The translations under genes were made by a program, and so were the position numbers. Positions 13,909 through 22,570 of a stretch of 64,000 bases of DNA are shown one piece after another. The notes under the pieces were generated by a model. It ran no database searches. It saw only the letters and a list, made by a program, of their open reading frames with translations, and was not told where the DNA came from. Each line of letters starts with the position of its first letter. The stretch's first letter is position 1. The stretch spans positions 1-64,000 of the forward strand of contig JAKIUD010000008.1 of the NCBI GenBank assembly GCA_021647765.1. The letters run 5' to 3'. Source of the stretch: Desulfuromusa sp. (GTDB taxonomy: Bacteria; Desulfobacterota; Desulfuromonadia; Desulfuromonadales; Geopsychrobacteraceae).

Positions 13909-14778
13909 TCAGCTATGCCAGACGAAAAACACACCCGTCAGAATCAGTACAGTCGAAGCCATGCGAATCCGACCAAAAGATTCACCAAGAAACAACAACC
14001 CGATCAATACACCAATCAACAGACTGACCTGACGGACAGGAAGTGCATAACTGACTGGAGATAGTTGCAACCCGAAGCGAAAGGTAAGAAACGATGTCAA
14101 CATGACGGGTCCTGACCAGAGAACCAACTTTGGATTTTTTCGCCACTCTTCTCGCACCCGGCTCCGGTAACAAGGCCGCAACAAATTTAGCGACATAAAA
14201 CTGAACATAAAAAAAACCATCGCATAGGTAAACTGGTAGGCAGAATAACTATCAACACCGGTCTTATCAATGACAGCACCAATCGAATAAATAAACCCTG
14301 CCAGCAGTGCTGCTTGCACCGACCGGTTGCCTAGCTGGGCAAATGGCCGTAGAATATCATCAACAGAGAGTCCCCGTAGTTGGATACAGTAAGCACCAAA
14401 GGCAATCAACATAATCCCGGCAACCCCAACCAGACTCAATTGTTCTCCGAGGAAAAGGACTCCCCAAATCGGTACGTAAAGCATCGCCGTCTGTGCCAGG
14501 GGATAGGTCACCGACAGATCTCCATCACGATAAGCGAACCCCCCCAGCCAATGGTAAAAAACAAAACAAATGGCTGCAGTCGCAGCAAGAAGCAATAATC
14601 GCGGGGTCAATGTTGGAAATAATCCCAATCCAAGAGACAACAACGTCATCATGCTCCAGGAAGAGAGAAACATCCACCAGATAAACACAACTTTATCATG
14701 ACTCTGTTTTACCAGCAGATTCCACATTGCATGCATCAAAGCAGAAAAAATAATCAGTACCAGGGCAACAGTTTCCAT
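13909..14778 (-). CDS. EamA/DMT-family membrane transporter
   Basis: This 289-residue protein has about ten hydrophobic helices arranged as two EamA repeats (residues about 5-135 and 150-287). The family moves small metabolites, often amino acids or their derivatives, across the cytoplasmic membrane. The substrate cannot be deduced here. The ATG at 14778 has no strong ribosome site, but the protein begins with a typical first helix (ETVALVLIIFSALMHAMWNLLVK). It is divergent from fumC, with 114 bases between their starts. Confidence 0.88.
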   Translation of the reverse strand: METVALVLIIFSALMHAMWNLLVKQSHDKVVFIWWMFLSSWSMMTLLSLGLGLFPTLTPRLLLLAATAAICFVFYHWLGGFAYRDGDLSVTYPLAQTAMLYVPIWGVLFLGEQLSLVGVAGIMLIAFGAYCIQLRGLSVDDILRPFAQLGNRSVQAALLAGFIYSIGAVIDKTGVDSYSAYQFTYAMVFFMFSFMSLNLLRPCYRSRVREEWRKNPKLVLWSGPVMLTSFLTFRFGLQLSPVSYALPVRQVSLLIGVLIGLLFLGESFGRIRMASTVLILTGVFFVWHS

Positions 14779-14892
14779 GGCGGATATCTTAGCCGATGGC
14801 TATCGGGAAAGAAAGTCGCTTTACAGTCAGAGAGAAGACGCTATCCTTGAGATTAAACAAAAAACAAACTTTAGGATGAAAGGGATCTACAT

Positions 14893-16281
14893 ATGATTAA
14901 TTATCGCATTGAACGGGATTCGCTGGGGGAGATGCATGTTCCTGAAGAGGCTCTCTATGGTGCTCAAACCGCCAGAGCCATTGACAACTTTCCTATTTCT
15001 GGAATTCCACTCCCCCGCCCCATGTTGCGTGCCCTCGGGTTGATTAAAAAACATGCGGCTCGGACAAATCAAAACCTTGGGCTGCTTTCTGCGGAAACCG
15101 CCGAAGCAATCAGTCGAGCAGCAGAAGAAGTGGTTGAAGGAAAACTGGACGATCAATTTCCAGTTGATATTTTCCAGACCGGTTCAGGCACCAGCAGTAA
15201 TATGAATACCAATGAGGTTATTGCTAACCGCGCTGCCCGCCTGCTTGGACAACCACTTGGGAGCAAATCCATTCACCCCAATGATCATGTCAACCTTGGC
15301 CAATCAAGCAATGATGTTTTCCCCAGTGCCATGTATATTGCCAGTAGCGAACAACTACAGCACAATTTACTCCCAGCATTGGAACAATTGTTACAGCAAC
15401 TCGCTGCAAAATCCGAGGAGTTCAAAGATGTTCTGAAAATTGGCCGAACCCACCTGCAGGATGCAACTCCGATTAAACTGGGGCAGGTATTTTCTGGTTA
15501 CGCAAGACAAGTCGAACTCGCCCACGAACGTCTTTCTATCAACTCCAGCGGTCTCTATGAATTACCACTCGGCGGAACAGCTGTCGGAACCGGGATCAAC
15601 ACCCATCCCGATTTTGCGGCTGGAACAATAGCTGCAATTGCCAATGAAACCGCTCTCCCCTTCCGCGAAGCGAGTAATCATTTTGAAGCTCAGGGAGCAA
15701 AAGATGCGCTGATTGCAACCAGTGGTAGTTTGAAAGGCTGTGCCATCAGTTTGTTCAAAATTACCAACGATATTCGCTTTCTGGCCAGCGGGCCTCGCTG
15801 TGGCATCGGTGAATTAATCCTTCCTGCCGTACAACCGGGAAGTTCAATCATGCCGGGCAAAATCAATCCGGTTATGGCCGAATCACTGATGCAAGTTTGC
15901 GCCCAGGTCATTGGCAATGATGCGACTGTTGCTCTCTGCGGACTATCCGGAAATTTCGAACTCAATGTGATGATGCCGGTGATGGGCTACAATATCCTAC
16001 AGAGCATCGAACTCCTCAGTCATGGGATTAAAGCCTTTGGTGAAAAATGCTTAGAAGGGCTTCAAGCTGATGAAAAACGCTGTGCTGACCTATTGGAACA
16101 GAGTCTGGCACTGGTCACTGCTCTGGTTCCTGAAATTGGTTATGATCGAGCTACTGATCTGGCCAAACAGGCACATAAAACCGGAAAAACTTTACGGGAG
16201 CTGGCCTTGGAGGATGGAGTCGATGCGGAGAGGCTGGACAAACTTCTCGATCCCGCTTCAATGACTGAACCGAAAAGTTAA
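14893..16281 (+). CDS. fumC: Class II fumarate hydratase
   Basis: Reversibly hydrates fumarate to L-malate in the citric acid cycle, without an iron-sulfur cluster. The protein is 462 residues, the standard length, with the superfamily signature GSSIMPGKINPVMAE (around residues 315-329) and the active-site segments GSGTSSNMNTNEV and GRTHLQDATPI. The start is supported by an AGGATGAAAGGG region before ATG; an ATG one codon earlier in the CATATG context is not in frame. It is apparently monocistronic and ends at a GC-rich hairpin shared with the convergent rnd gene. Confidence 0.96.
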   Translation: MINYRIERDSLGEMHVPEEALYGAQTARAIDNFPISGIPLPRPMLRALGLIKKHAARTNQNLGLLSAETAEAISRAAEEVVEGKLDDQFPVDIFQTGSGTSSNMNTNEVIANRAARLLGQPLGSKSIHPNDHVNLGQSSNDVFPSAMYIASSEQLQHNLLPALEQLLQQLAAKSEEFKDVLKIGRTHLQDATPIKLGQVFSGYARQVELAHERLSINSSGLYELPLGGTAVGTGINTHPDFAAGTIAAIANETALPFREASNHFEAQGAKDALIATSGSLKGCAISLFKITNDIRFLASGPRCGIGELILPAVQPGSSIMPGKINPVMAESLMQVCAQVIGNDATVALCGLSGNFELNVMMPVMGYNILQSIELLSHGIKAFGEKCLEGLQADEKRCADLLEQSLALVTALVPEIGYDRATDLAKQAHKTGKTLRELALEDGVDAERLDKLLDPASMTEPKS

Positions 16282-16333
16282 AACGGGGAATATTTTGGTC
16301 TTCATTACCCCCCTGCTTCGCTTCGTTCAGCTT

Positions 16334-16354
16334 CCCCCCTGTGCAATAGGGGGG
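16334..16354. terminator. GC-rich hairpin between convergent fumC and rnd
   Basis: CCCCCCT and AGGGGGG form a 7-bp stem around GTGCAAT, between the 3' ends of fumC and rnd. The surrounding GAGAGGGGTTG sequence resembles a widespread intergenic repeat. It may terminate transcription from both sides. Confidence 0.5.
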
Positions 16355-16385
16355 ATTGAGAGGGGTTGTTTATTTCAAGTTGAGC

Positions 16386-17507
16386 CTACAACAACGCCTG
16401 CAAAATCCCTTCGCCCAGCACCTTCCGCTGCCAGTTTTTCAGTAGGTCAATAGTATCAAAATCAGCAGTTGTCCGTGGATGCTTACGTGCCAGATCTTCC
16501 AACAGAGCATTATTGATCAGCACCCCCGGATCCAATTCGAGATCAGCAGCGACCTGTTTACGCCACTCCTTCAATCGAATGACTCGCTTCTCCACTTGCG
16601 GATCTTTGACCCGGCGCTCTGCCCGTGGATAAACAGGCAACTCCGCCTCTGTGAGATCAAGTGCCGGAGCAACTGCAGCCAGGATTTTTTTCCCATAACG
16701 GTCAGTCAACCGTGACGACAGTCCGTTGATTCTAGTCAACTGATCATCCCCCTGCGGCATTTCACTGGCCAGCGTCAATAGGGTCTTGTTAGCAAGAACC
16801 ATATACAACGGACAGTTCCGCCGCTGAGCTTCAGCATCGCGCCAATGCAGCAAATTTTCCAGCACCGCAAGTTGGCGGCGACCAAGAGTTCCTGCCCCTT
16901 TAAAACGGAGGAACATAGCCCCTTGACGAACAATAAATCGCACCTTTTCCAGCAGGACACACTCCTCCTGCACCCATTCCAGACGCCCCTTTTCTATTAA
17001 TTGCGCTTCAAGATTCTCAACCAACTCATGCAGATAACTGGTATCTTCAGCTGCATAACGAATCATCGGTTCAGAAAGCGGGCGCTTTGACCAATCAGCC
17101 CGTTGATACTGTTTATCCAGCTCAACCCCAAAATATTTACGCAATACATCGGCCAAGCCAAAACGCTCTTCGCCGAGGAATTGGCAGGAGATCATGGTAT
17201 CGAACAGGCCATTTATCTCAATGTCAAAATCACGAGCCAGACAACGGATATCATAATCAGCAGCATGAAAAATTTTGCGGATCTGCGAGTTCGCCAACAC
17301 CGGTTTCAATAAGCTCAAGTCGGCACCGACCAGAGGGTCAATCAAAACTGTGGAGTCTGGAGTAGAAAATTGTAACAGGCAAACCTGTTCCTGATAATTA
17401 TGCATCGAGTCAGCTTCCAGATCGACAGCAATCACCGGATACTTTTCCAGCTCTGCGGCAAACCCTTTGATCTGTTCGGTCGTAGTTAAAATTGGCGGTA
17501 AAGACAT
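16386..17507 (-). CDS. rnd: Ribonuclease D (DEDD 3'-5' exonuclease with HRDC domain)
   Basis: Trims 3' ends of tRNA and other stable RNAs. The 373-residue protein has the exonuclease domain first, with DEDD acidic residues in AVDLEAD (D29, E31), HAADYD and YAAEDTSYL. An HRDC helical domain follows (about residues 205-285), then a second helical region ending LKNWQRKVLGEGIL. The length matches RNase D. Its start lies one base before the mutY stop region, so it is the last gene of the leftward mqn-hisC-mutY run. No separate promoter is evident. Confidence 0.93.
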   Translation of the reverse strand: MSLPPILTTTEQIKGFAAELEKYPVIAVDLEADSMHNYQEQVCLLQFSTPDSTVLIDPLVGADLSLLKPVLANSQIRKIFHAADYDIRCLARDFDIEINGLFDTMISCQFLGEERFGLADVLRKYFGVELDKQYQRADWSKRPLSEPMIRYAAEDTSYLHELVENLEAQLIEKGRLEWVQEECVLLEKVRFIVRQGAMFLRFKGAGTLGRRQLAVLENLLHWRDAEAQRRNCPLYMVLANKTLLTLASEMPQGDDQLTRINGLSSRLTDRYGKKILAAVAPALDLTEAELPVYPRAERRVKDPQVEKRVIRLKEWRKQVAADLELDPGVLINNALLEDLARKHPRTTADFDTIDLLKNWQRKVLGEGILQALL

Positions 17508-17508
17508 A

Positions 17509-18579
17509 CTATTCTCCTATCAGCATTGCCAGAACTTTTTTATGAGCACCGTGCAAAGCGATTTTTTGCAGTTGTTCGAGGGAAAACCAGCTATTTTCAC
17601 CTTCAGCAATTCGGGGCAGATCCTCAATTTCAATCCGGTAAATGTTGGTCTGCAATCGGAAATGGCTGTAAACATGTTGAATCTGACCAATATTTTCAGC
17701 CACGCCTCTCAATCCAAAATCATCGTACAATAAAGAGAGTTTTACTGCCGGATTTTCACCATCAGATAAACTGATCGTCGGGAACTCCCACAATCCGCCA
17801 AGAAAACCTTCCGCGATCCGCCGCCGCACCAGACATCGTCCCTGAAGATTGATCAATAGGGTCACTTCGTTGCGAGTTGGAATCTTTTTTGCGACCTGTT
17901 TCAGTGGCAACTGATTTTCCAGCTTCAACATTTTTGCCTGACACAGATCAATCCACGGACAATCATCGCAAGGGGGTTTACGGGGAAGACAAACCATTGC
18001 ACCGAGATCCATGATTGCCTGAGTGTAATCGTGAACATGTTCAGCCGGAGTCAGCTGTTCGGACCAAGACCAAAGTTTCTTTTCAGCTGAGGCCGAACGG
18101 GGTGGTTCCTCCAGAGCGAACAACCGACACAACACCCGCCGCACATTACCATCCAGAATCGAAGCCTGCCGGTCAAATGCCAGCGCCGAAATGGCTCCGG
18201 CAGTCGAGCGTCCCACCCCCGGAAGTTGTTGCAACTGATCAACCTCCGCAGGAAAAGAACCGTCAAATTGAGCAACGATCATTTGTGCTGCAGCATGGAG
18301 ATTTCTGGCGCGTGAGTAATAACCCAATCCGGCCCAAAGGTCGATAACATCCTCCAATGGTGCTGAGGCCAAAGCGTCAACGGTCGAAAACTTTTCAAGA
18401 AACCGCTGATAATAACCGATAACTGCCGCTACCGTGGTCTGCTGCAACATGATTTCCGAAAGCCAAATCCGGTAGGGGTCACGGTTATTCCGCCACGGCA
18501 GATCACGCCCGGCATGACCATACCAGGCCAATAGCCGCGTCACCAAATCAGCACAAGAAAATGGCAGGCTGCTAGCCAA
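17509..18579 (-). CDS. mutY: A/G-specific adenine glycosylase
   Basis: Removes adenine mispaired with 8-oxoguanine. It has the HhH glycosylase core (SEIMLQQTTV with the catalytic glutamate, LPGVGRSTAGAI, and the catalytic aspartate in ILDGNVRRVL) and the C-x6-C-x2-C-x5-C iron-sulfur loop in CLPRKPPCDDCPWIDLC. A C-terminal NUDIX-like 8-oxoG recognition domain covers about residues 230-350. No ATG exists near the expected start. The frame is open to 18651 inside hisC, but I favour the TTG at 18579, which overlaps the hisC stop and puts LLAWYGHAGRDLPWR at its normal distance. The start is therefore uncertain by some 25 residues. Confidence 0.92.
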   Translation of the reverse strand: MASSLPFSCADLVTRLLAWYGHAGRDLPWRNNRDPYRIWLSEIMLQQTTVAAVIGYYQRFLEKFSTVDALASAPLEDVIDLWAGLGYYSRARNLHAAAQMIVAQFDGSFPAEVDQLQQLPGVGRSTAGAISALAFDRQASILDGNVRRVLCRLFALEEPPRSASAEKKLWSWSEQLTPAEHVHDYTQAIMDLGAMVCLPRKPPCDDCPWIDLCQAKMLKLENQLPLKQVAKKIPTRNEVTLLINLQGRCLVRRRIAEGFLGGLWEFPTISLSDGENPAVKLSLLYDDFGLRGVAENIGQIQHVYSHFRLQTNIYRIEIEDLPRIAEGENSWFSLEQLQKIALHGAHKKVLAMLIGE

Positions 18580-19624
18580 GAGATTGCAAAACCTTGAGAG
18601 TTTTTTCCATCTCCTCACGGGTTCCAATCGAAATACGGATCCCGTGGGCAAGTAGCGGATCAGAAAAATAGCGCACTAAAATTTTCTCACTCAACAAGGC
18701 TTGATAAACCCTTTTGCCATCATGATCGGAACCTTCAGCAAAGATATAATTCGTTTTCGAAGGGTTCACCCGATAACCGAGCTGGCGGAGTTCAGCACTG
18801 AACCAGTCACGGGTTGAACAGATCCGGGACACTGTCGAGCGAAGATAATCCTGATCTTGCAATGCAGCCACAGCCGCCACCAGAGCCAGTCGATCCAGAT
18901 GGTAGTGATCACGAATTTTATCGAGAGCTGTAATCACCTCAGGATGAGCCACCGCCAGCCCCAACCGCATCCCCGCCAGAGAATAACTTTTAGAGAACGT
19001 CCTGGTCACAACGATATTTTTATACTTTTTCACCAGCTCCAGAGCCGTCGTGTCGGTGAAATCGACATAAGCTTCGTCAACCACTAGAATGCCGTCACAG
19101 CGCTGCGCCAGAGACTCGATATAATCATTGGTAAAACCAAAGCCGAGCGGAGCATTGGGGCTGGTGAGGAAGAAAATCTTCCCTGCATAACACTCCAGGA
19201 AATCAGCAATCCGAAAGTTCTCGGTCAAGCCAAAAGTACGAATTTTCGCTCCCTGAATCTCTGCTAGGGTCGCATAGTAGGAATATGAAGGATGGATGTA
19301 GGCAATCTCTTCACCCGGATCAACAAAAGCACGGATCAAATTATTGAGCAATTCATCCGAACCATTTGCCATAATCACCCAGGAGGGATCAACGCCGTAC
19401 AGCTCGGCGGCAACCTGCCGTGCCTCCTTGCTGGCCGCATCGGGATATTTGCGCAAGTTCGCACCATCACTCCCCAACTCCGTCAAAATCGCGTCAACCA
19501 CTTTGGGTGACGGGGGATAGGGATTCTCGTTAGTATTCAGCTTGATCCAACCCGGTCCGTCGGGCTGAAAACCAGGAACATAGCCATCCATTTCAGTAAT
19601 GTTTTTTCTTAAAGGAAGCGACAT
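18572..19624 (-). CDS. hisC: Histidinol-phosphate aminotransferase
   Basis: A PLP enzyme converting imidazole acetol phosphate to histidinol phosphate in histidine synthesis; some homologues also act on aromatic amino acids. The 350-residue protein begins near the conserved KLNTNENPYPPSP motif and has the PLP-lysine in TRTFSKSYSLAGMRLG. The ATG at 19624 overlaps the mqnC stop (TGATG) and has GAGGAG six bases upstream; a TTG one codon earlier is less likely. It is an isolated his gene: no other his genes are in the window, and its neighbours are menaquinone and repair genes, so a side role in aromatic metabolism cannot be excluded. Confidence 0.93.
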   Translation of the reverse strand: MSLPLRKNITEMDGYVPGFQPDGPGWIKLNTNENPYPPSPKVVDAILTELGSDGANLRKYPDAASKEARQVAAELYGVDPSWVIMANGSDELLNNLIRAFVDPGEEIAYIHPSYSYYATLAEIQGAKIRTFGLTENFRIADFLECYAGKIFFLTSPNAPLGFGFTNDYIESLAQRCDGILVVDEAYVDFTDTTALELVKKYKNIVVTRTFSKSYSLAGMRLGLAVAHPEVITALDKIRDHYHLDRLALVAAVAALQDQDYLRSTVSRICSTRDWFSAELRQLGYRVNPSKTNYIFAEGSDHDGKRVYQALLSEKILVRYFSDPLLAHGIRISIGTREEMEKTLKVLQSLG

Positions 19625-20691
19625 CAATACTCCTCCAGAACCTGATATTCAGTCGTCCGTCGAGCAGGGACAAATCCAGCCCCGCGCACTAATTCGACAA
19701 TATCAGCCTGTGACATGCGGAACGCACATCCGGCAGCGGCAACGACATTTTCTTCGAGCATGGTTCCACCCAAATCGTTGCCACCAAAATATAGGGCAAC
19801 CTGGGCCATCAGTGCCCCTTGGGTAACCCAACTGGCCTGAATATTATCTATGTTATCAAGAACAATCCGTGAGACGGCCAGAACCTTGAGATATTCGATT
19901 CCAGTCGAGGCGGTTCCGCCAAGTTCGGTATTATCCGGCTGATACGACCAGGGGATAAATGCTGTGAAGCCACCGGTCCGCTCCTGAATCTCACGAATCC
20001 GAAACAGGTGTTCAATAATATCAGCCGGTTTTTCGGTACTGCCGAACATCATGGTCGCGGTGGTGCGCATTCCGAGATGATGGGCTTCTTCCATCACCCA
20101 CGCCCATTTTTTCCAACCAATTTTATTGGGCGAGATAGTTTTCCGTACCTCATCCACCAGAATTTCCGCACCGCCACCGGGAACCGATGCCAGACCTGCC
20201 CGATGCAGCCGTTGCAAACACTCTTCCATGGTCAAATCAGATAGATCGGCAATCTGAATCACCTCTGCCGGTGATAATGAATGAATCTGCACTTGGGGAA
20301 ATTTTTCTCTCAACTGGCGAAACAGCTCTTCGAACCACTCGATTTTCAGGGTGGGATGGATTCCCCCCTGCATCAACAGCTGTGTCCCATCATGGTCGGC
20401 GAGTTCCTGAACTTTGGCAAAAATCTCATCATAATCAAGCAGATAAGCATCCTTAGCATCAGCGGAGCGGTAAAAAGCACAGAATTTGCACTGTGATTCA
20501 CAGATATTTGAGTAGTTGACATTGCGATCAACGACAAATGTGACCCGATTCTCCGGATGTTTTTGGCGGCGGATATTATCAGCCAACCAGCCAGTTTTCA
20601 GCAGATCGGCTTCGATTAATAACCAGAGAGCTTCCTCCCGATTGATCGCTTGTGCCAAATTTATTTTTTTCTCTATTTGCTCAAATGTCAT
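19624..20691 (-). CDS. mqnC: Cyclic dehypoxanthinyl futalosine synthase (radical SAM)
   Basis: Third enzyme of the futalosine route to menaquinone: a radical-SAM enzyme cyclising dehypoxanthine futalosine. The [4Fe-4S] motif CESQCKFC is followed by AFYRSADAKDAY. LMQGGIHPTLKIEWFEEL, SVPGGGAEIL and TTATMMFGSTE are typical of MqnC rather than MqnE. I chose the ATG at 20691 (MTFEQIEKK). The upstream extension to 20769 would translate a CCCTCACC-type intergenic repeat into a PHPGPLPQGEG peptide, a known annotation artefact. AAGG lies about eleven bases before the chosen start. It overlaps hisC by one base. Confidence 0.94.
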   Translation of the reverse strand: MTFEQIEKKINLAQAINREEALWLLIEADLLKTGWLADNIRRQKHPENRVTFVVDRNVNYSNICESQCKFCAFYRSADAKDAYLLDYDEIFAKVQELADHDGTQLLMQGGIHPTLKIEWFEELFRQLREKFPQVQIHSLSPAEVIQIADLSDLTMEECLQRLHRAGLASVPGGGAEILVDEVRKTISPNKIGWKKWAWVMEEAHHLGMRTTATMMFGSTEKPADIIEHLFRIREIQERTGGFTAFIPWSYQPDNTELGGTASTGIEYLKVLAVSRIVLDNIDNIQASWVTQGALMAQVALYFGGNDLGGTMLEENVVAAAGCAFRMSQADIVELVRGAGFVPARRTTEYQVLEEY

Positions 20692-20719
20692 TATCAGAAG
20701 ACCTTCAAAACTCTCTTTT

Positions 20720-20754
20720 CCCTCTCCCTGAGGGAGAGGGCCAGGGTGAGGGGA
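20720..20754. repeat. Intergenic palindromic repeat CCCTCTCCCTGAGGGAGAGGG
   Basis: A perfect 9-bp stem, CCCTCTCCC/GGGAGAGGG, around TGA, followed by CCAGGGTGAGGGG. This is the widespread proteobacterial intergenic repeat whose translation produces spurious GPLPQGEG peptides. It sits directly upstream of mqnC. Confidence 0.75.
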
Positions 20755-20773
20755 AAACCAAGAACACAAAACA

Positions 20774-20820
20774 CTTCCCCCTCATCCGACCTTCGGTCAC
20801 CTTCTCCCCCTAGGAGAAGG
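20774..20820. repeat. Second copy of the CCCTCATCCGACCTTCGG intergenic repeat
   Basis: Nearly identical to 13842-13890, with the TTCCCCCTCATCCGACCTTCGG core and a CACCTTCTCC.../GGAGAAGG hairpin. It lies in the mqnE-mqnC gap and lengthens an otherwise tight operon spacing to about 135 bases. Confidence 0.7.
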
Positions 20821-20826
20821 ATCAAC

Positions 20827-21906
20827 TCAATACACCTTCAATTCACGGTACAGAGTATCCCGCTCGACCGGGATTTTTCCGGCCACACGAATCAAATTGA
20901 TAATTCGATCTTTACCCAGTTCCTGGGGGGAATCGGCACCGGCATCGTGGCCAATCTGTTCCTCAATCACCGTCCCATCCAGATCGTTGACCCCAAAACA
21001 GAGCGAGGTCTGGGCAATTTTCATCCCCAACATCACCCAGTAAGCTTTGACATGTTGAAAATTATCCAGATAGATCCGGCTGATCGCCAGGGTTTTCAGG
21101 GCATCAACCCCTCCGACCCCTTTGGCACCGGGAACCCGGGTATTATCAGGTTGGAATGCCAACGGAATAAAACTCTGGAAGCCACCAGTGCAATCCTGCA
21201 GATCCCGCAATCGTGACATATGATCGACCCGATCAGCATAATTTTCCAGATGGCCGAATAACATCGTCGCGTTACTTTTTAATCCGGCATTGTGCACCTG
21301 CTCAATCACTTCGAGCCAACGCTCCCCCGATATTTTCTCAGGACAGATTTTATCCCGCACCTCTTTGGCAAAAATTTCGGCACCTCCGCCCGGCATTGAA
21401 CCTAGTCCAGCCTCCTGTAAGGCATGGATCACCTCAAGTGTTGTTGTTTTGCTGATGCGGGCAAAGTAGTCAATTTCTACTGCAGTAAAAGCTTTGACAT
21501 GTAATTGCGGCGAAACCGCTTTGATGGCGCGGATCATGTCGAGATAAAATTCAAACGGCAGGCGGGGGTGGAGACCACCTACCGAATGGATTTCCGTTGC
21601 GCCGGCAGCAACTGCCTCCTCCGCCTTTTTCCGGATTTCACCGAGTGCCAGAGTGTAGCCGTCAACTTCCCCCTCCAGCTTGGAAAAGGCACAAAAGGTA
21701 CACTGATTGACGCAAATATTGGTGTAGTTGATATGGCGATTGACGTTAAAAAACACCCGATCACCATTCTTGCGGTGATTAACTTCTGCAGCCAGTTCAC
21801 CAATTGCCAGCAGGTCATTTGACTCAAACAGTGCCAAGGCCTCGGTATCGCTGATGCGTTGATTGTTCTCTATTTTTTTCTTTAATTCCTGAAACAGGTC
21901 AGTCAT
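20827..21906 (-). CDS. mqnE: Aminofutalosine synthase (radical SAM)
   Basis: Joins SAM-derived adenosyl radical to 3-[(1-carboxyvinyl)oxy]benzoate to make aminofutalosine, the committed step of the alternative menaquinone pathway. The radical-SAM cysteines are in CVNQCTFC. HSVGGLHPRLPFEFYLDMI, SMPGGGAEIFA and ATMLFGHLENYADRVDHM distinguish MqnE from its neighbour MqnC. I chose the ATG at 21906 (MTDLFQELKKK), which has an AGGA ribosome site; an ATG 15 bases earlier lacks one. The ubiX-like gene ends 18 bases upstream, and mqnC follows. Confidence 0.94.
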   Translation of the reverse strand: MTDLFQELKKKIENNQRISDTEALALFESNDLLAIGELAAEVNHRKNGDRVFFNVNRHINYTNICVNQCTFCAFSKLEGEVDGYTLALGEIRKKAEEAVAAGATEIHSVGGLHPRLPFEFYLDMIRAIKAVSPQLHVKAFTAVEIDYFARISKTTTLEVIHALQEAGLGSMPGGGAEIFAKEVRDKICPEKISGERWLEVIEQVHNAGLKSNATMLFGHLENYADRVDHMSRLRDLQDCTGGFQSFIPLAFQPDNTRVPGAKGVGGVDALKTLAISRIYLDNFQHVKAYWVMLGMKIAQTSLCFGVNDLDGTVIEEQIGHDAGADSPQELGKDRIINLIRVAGKIPVERDTLYRELKVY

Positions 21907-21923
21907 ATTGGTTCCTGTCATCC

Positions 21924-22526
21924 CTATTTTTCAACTCCCCAGCGGTTGAACAGCTGATGTTCAACACCAAGGTTATCCAAAATTTTTCCAACAACAAAAT
22001 TAACCAGTTCCGCAACTGATTCTGGCTGCTGATAAAATCCCGGCATCGCCGGTAATATCTGCGCTCCAGCTTTAGAGAGCCGCAACAGATTTTCCAGATG
22101 AATCTGATTGAACGGGGTTTCACGCGGCACCAGCAATAACTTTTTACTCTCTTTCAATGCCACATCGGCAACCCGTTCCAATAAATTATCCGACAAACCG
22201 GCGGCAATCCGACCCACCGTCCCCATGGAGCAGGGGCAGATAACCACACCATCTGGTGCACTCGACCCACTGGCAACCGGGACAAAAAAATCGTTCAGTC
22301 CATAATGTGATAATTTGTTACCCGCGTTGAAATACCCTTTAAGTTGCTGTAAACATTCTTGTGGCTTTTCCGAAACTTCCAAGTCAGTTTCAAAAGTCAG
22401 TACCTGTCGACCGGCATTGGTCAACAAAACCGTCACCTGCATTTCAGTACGCAACAGCTCTTCAATCAGGCGCAAGCCGTAGATGGATCCAGATGCCCCG
22501 GTTATGCCAACAACAATATTTTTCAT
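21924..22526 (-). CDS. ubiX: UbiX-family flavin prenyltransferase
   Basis: Makes the prenylated FMN cofactor used by UbiD-type decarboxylases. The 200-residue flavoprotein has the MKNIVVGITGASGSIYGLRL nucleotide fold, the SAPDGVVICPCSMGTVGRIAAGLSDNLL core and the LVPRETPF motif that holds phosphate. In this mqn neighbourhood it most likely serves decarboxylation of a menaquinone precursor (the step sometimes called MqnM/MqnL), but no ubiD homologue lies in the window. An 18-base gap separates it from mqnE, indicating co-transcription. No clear ribosome site precedes its ATG. Confidence 0.93.
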   Translation of the reverse strand: MKNIVVGITGASGSIYGLRLIEELLRTEMQVTVLLTNAGRQVLTFETDLEVSEKPQECLQQLKGYFNAGNKLSHYGLNDFFVPVASGSSAPDGVVICPCSMGTVGRIAAGLSDNLLERVADVALKESKKLLLVPRETPFNQIHLENLLRLSKAGAQILPAMPGFYQQPESVAELVNFVVGKILDNLGVEHQLFNRWGVEK

Positions 22527-22570
22527 AATGAGTCAAAACCTTTTTTGCCACCATTGTTTGAGAATTATTT

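Noticed and set aside
18580..18651. Long N-terminal extension of MutY inside hisC
   Set aside because: It would overlap hisC by 80 bases and add residues not expected before the glycosylase core; it is probably fortuitous open frame.
20692..20769. Upstream extension of mqnC with a SPHPGPLPQGEG peptide
   Set aside because: It is the translated form of a common intergenic palindromic repeat; the ATG at 20691 gives the normal MqnC N-terminus.
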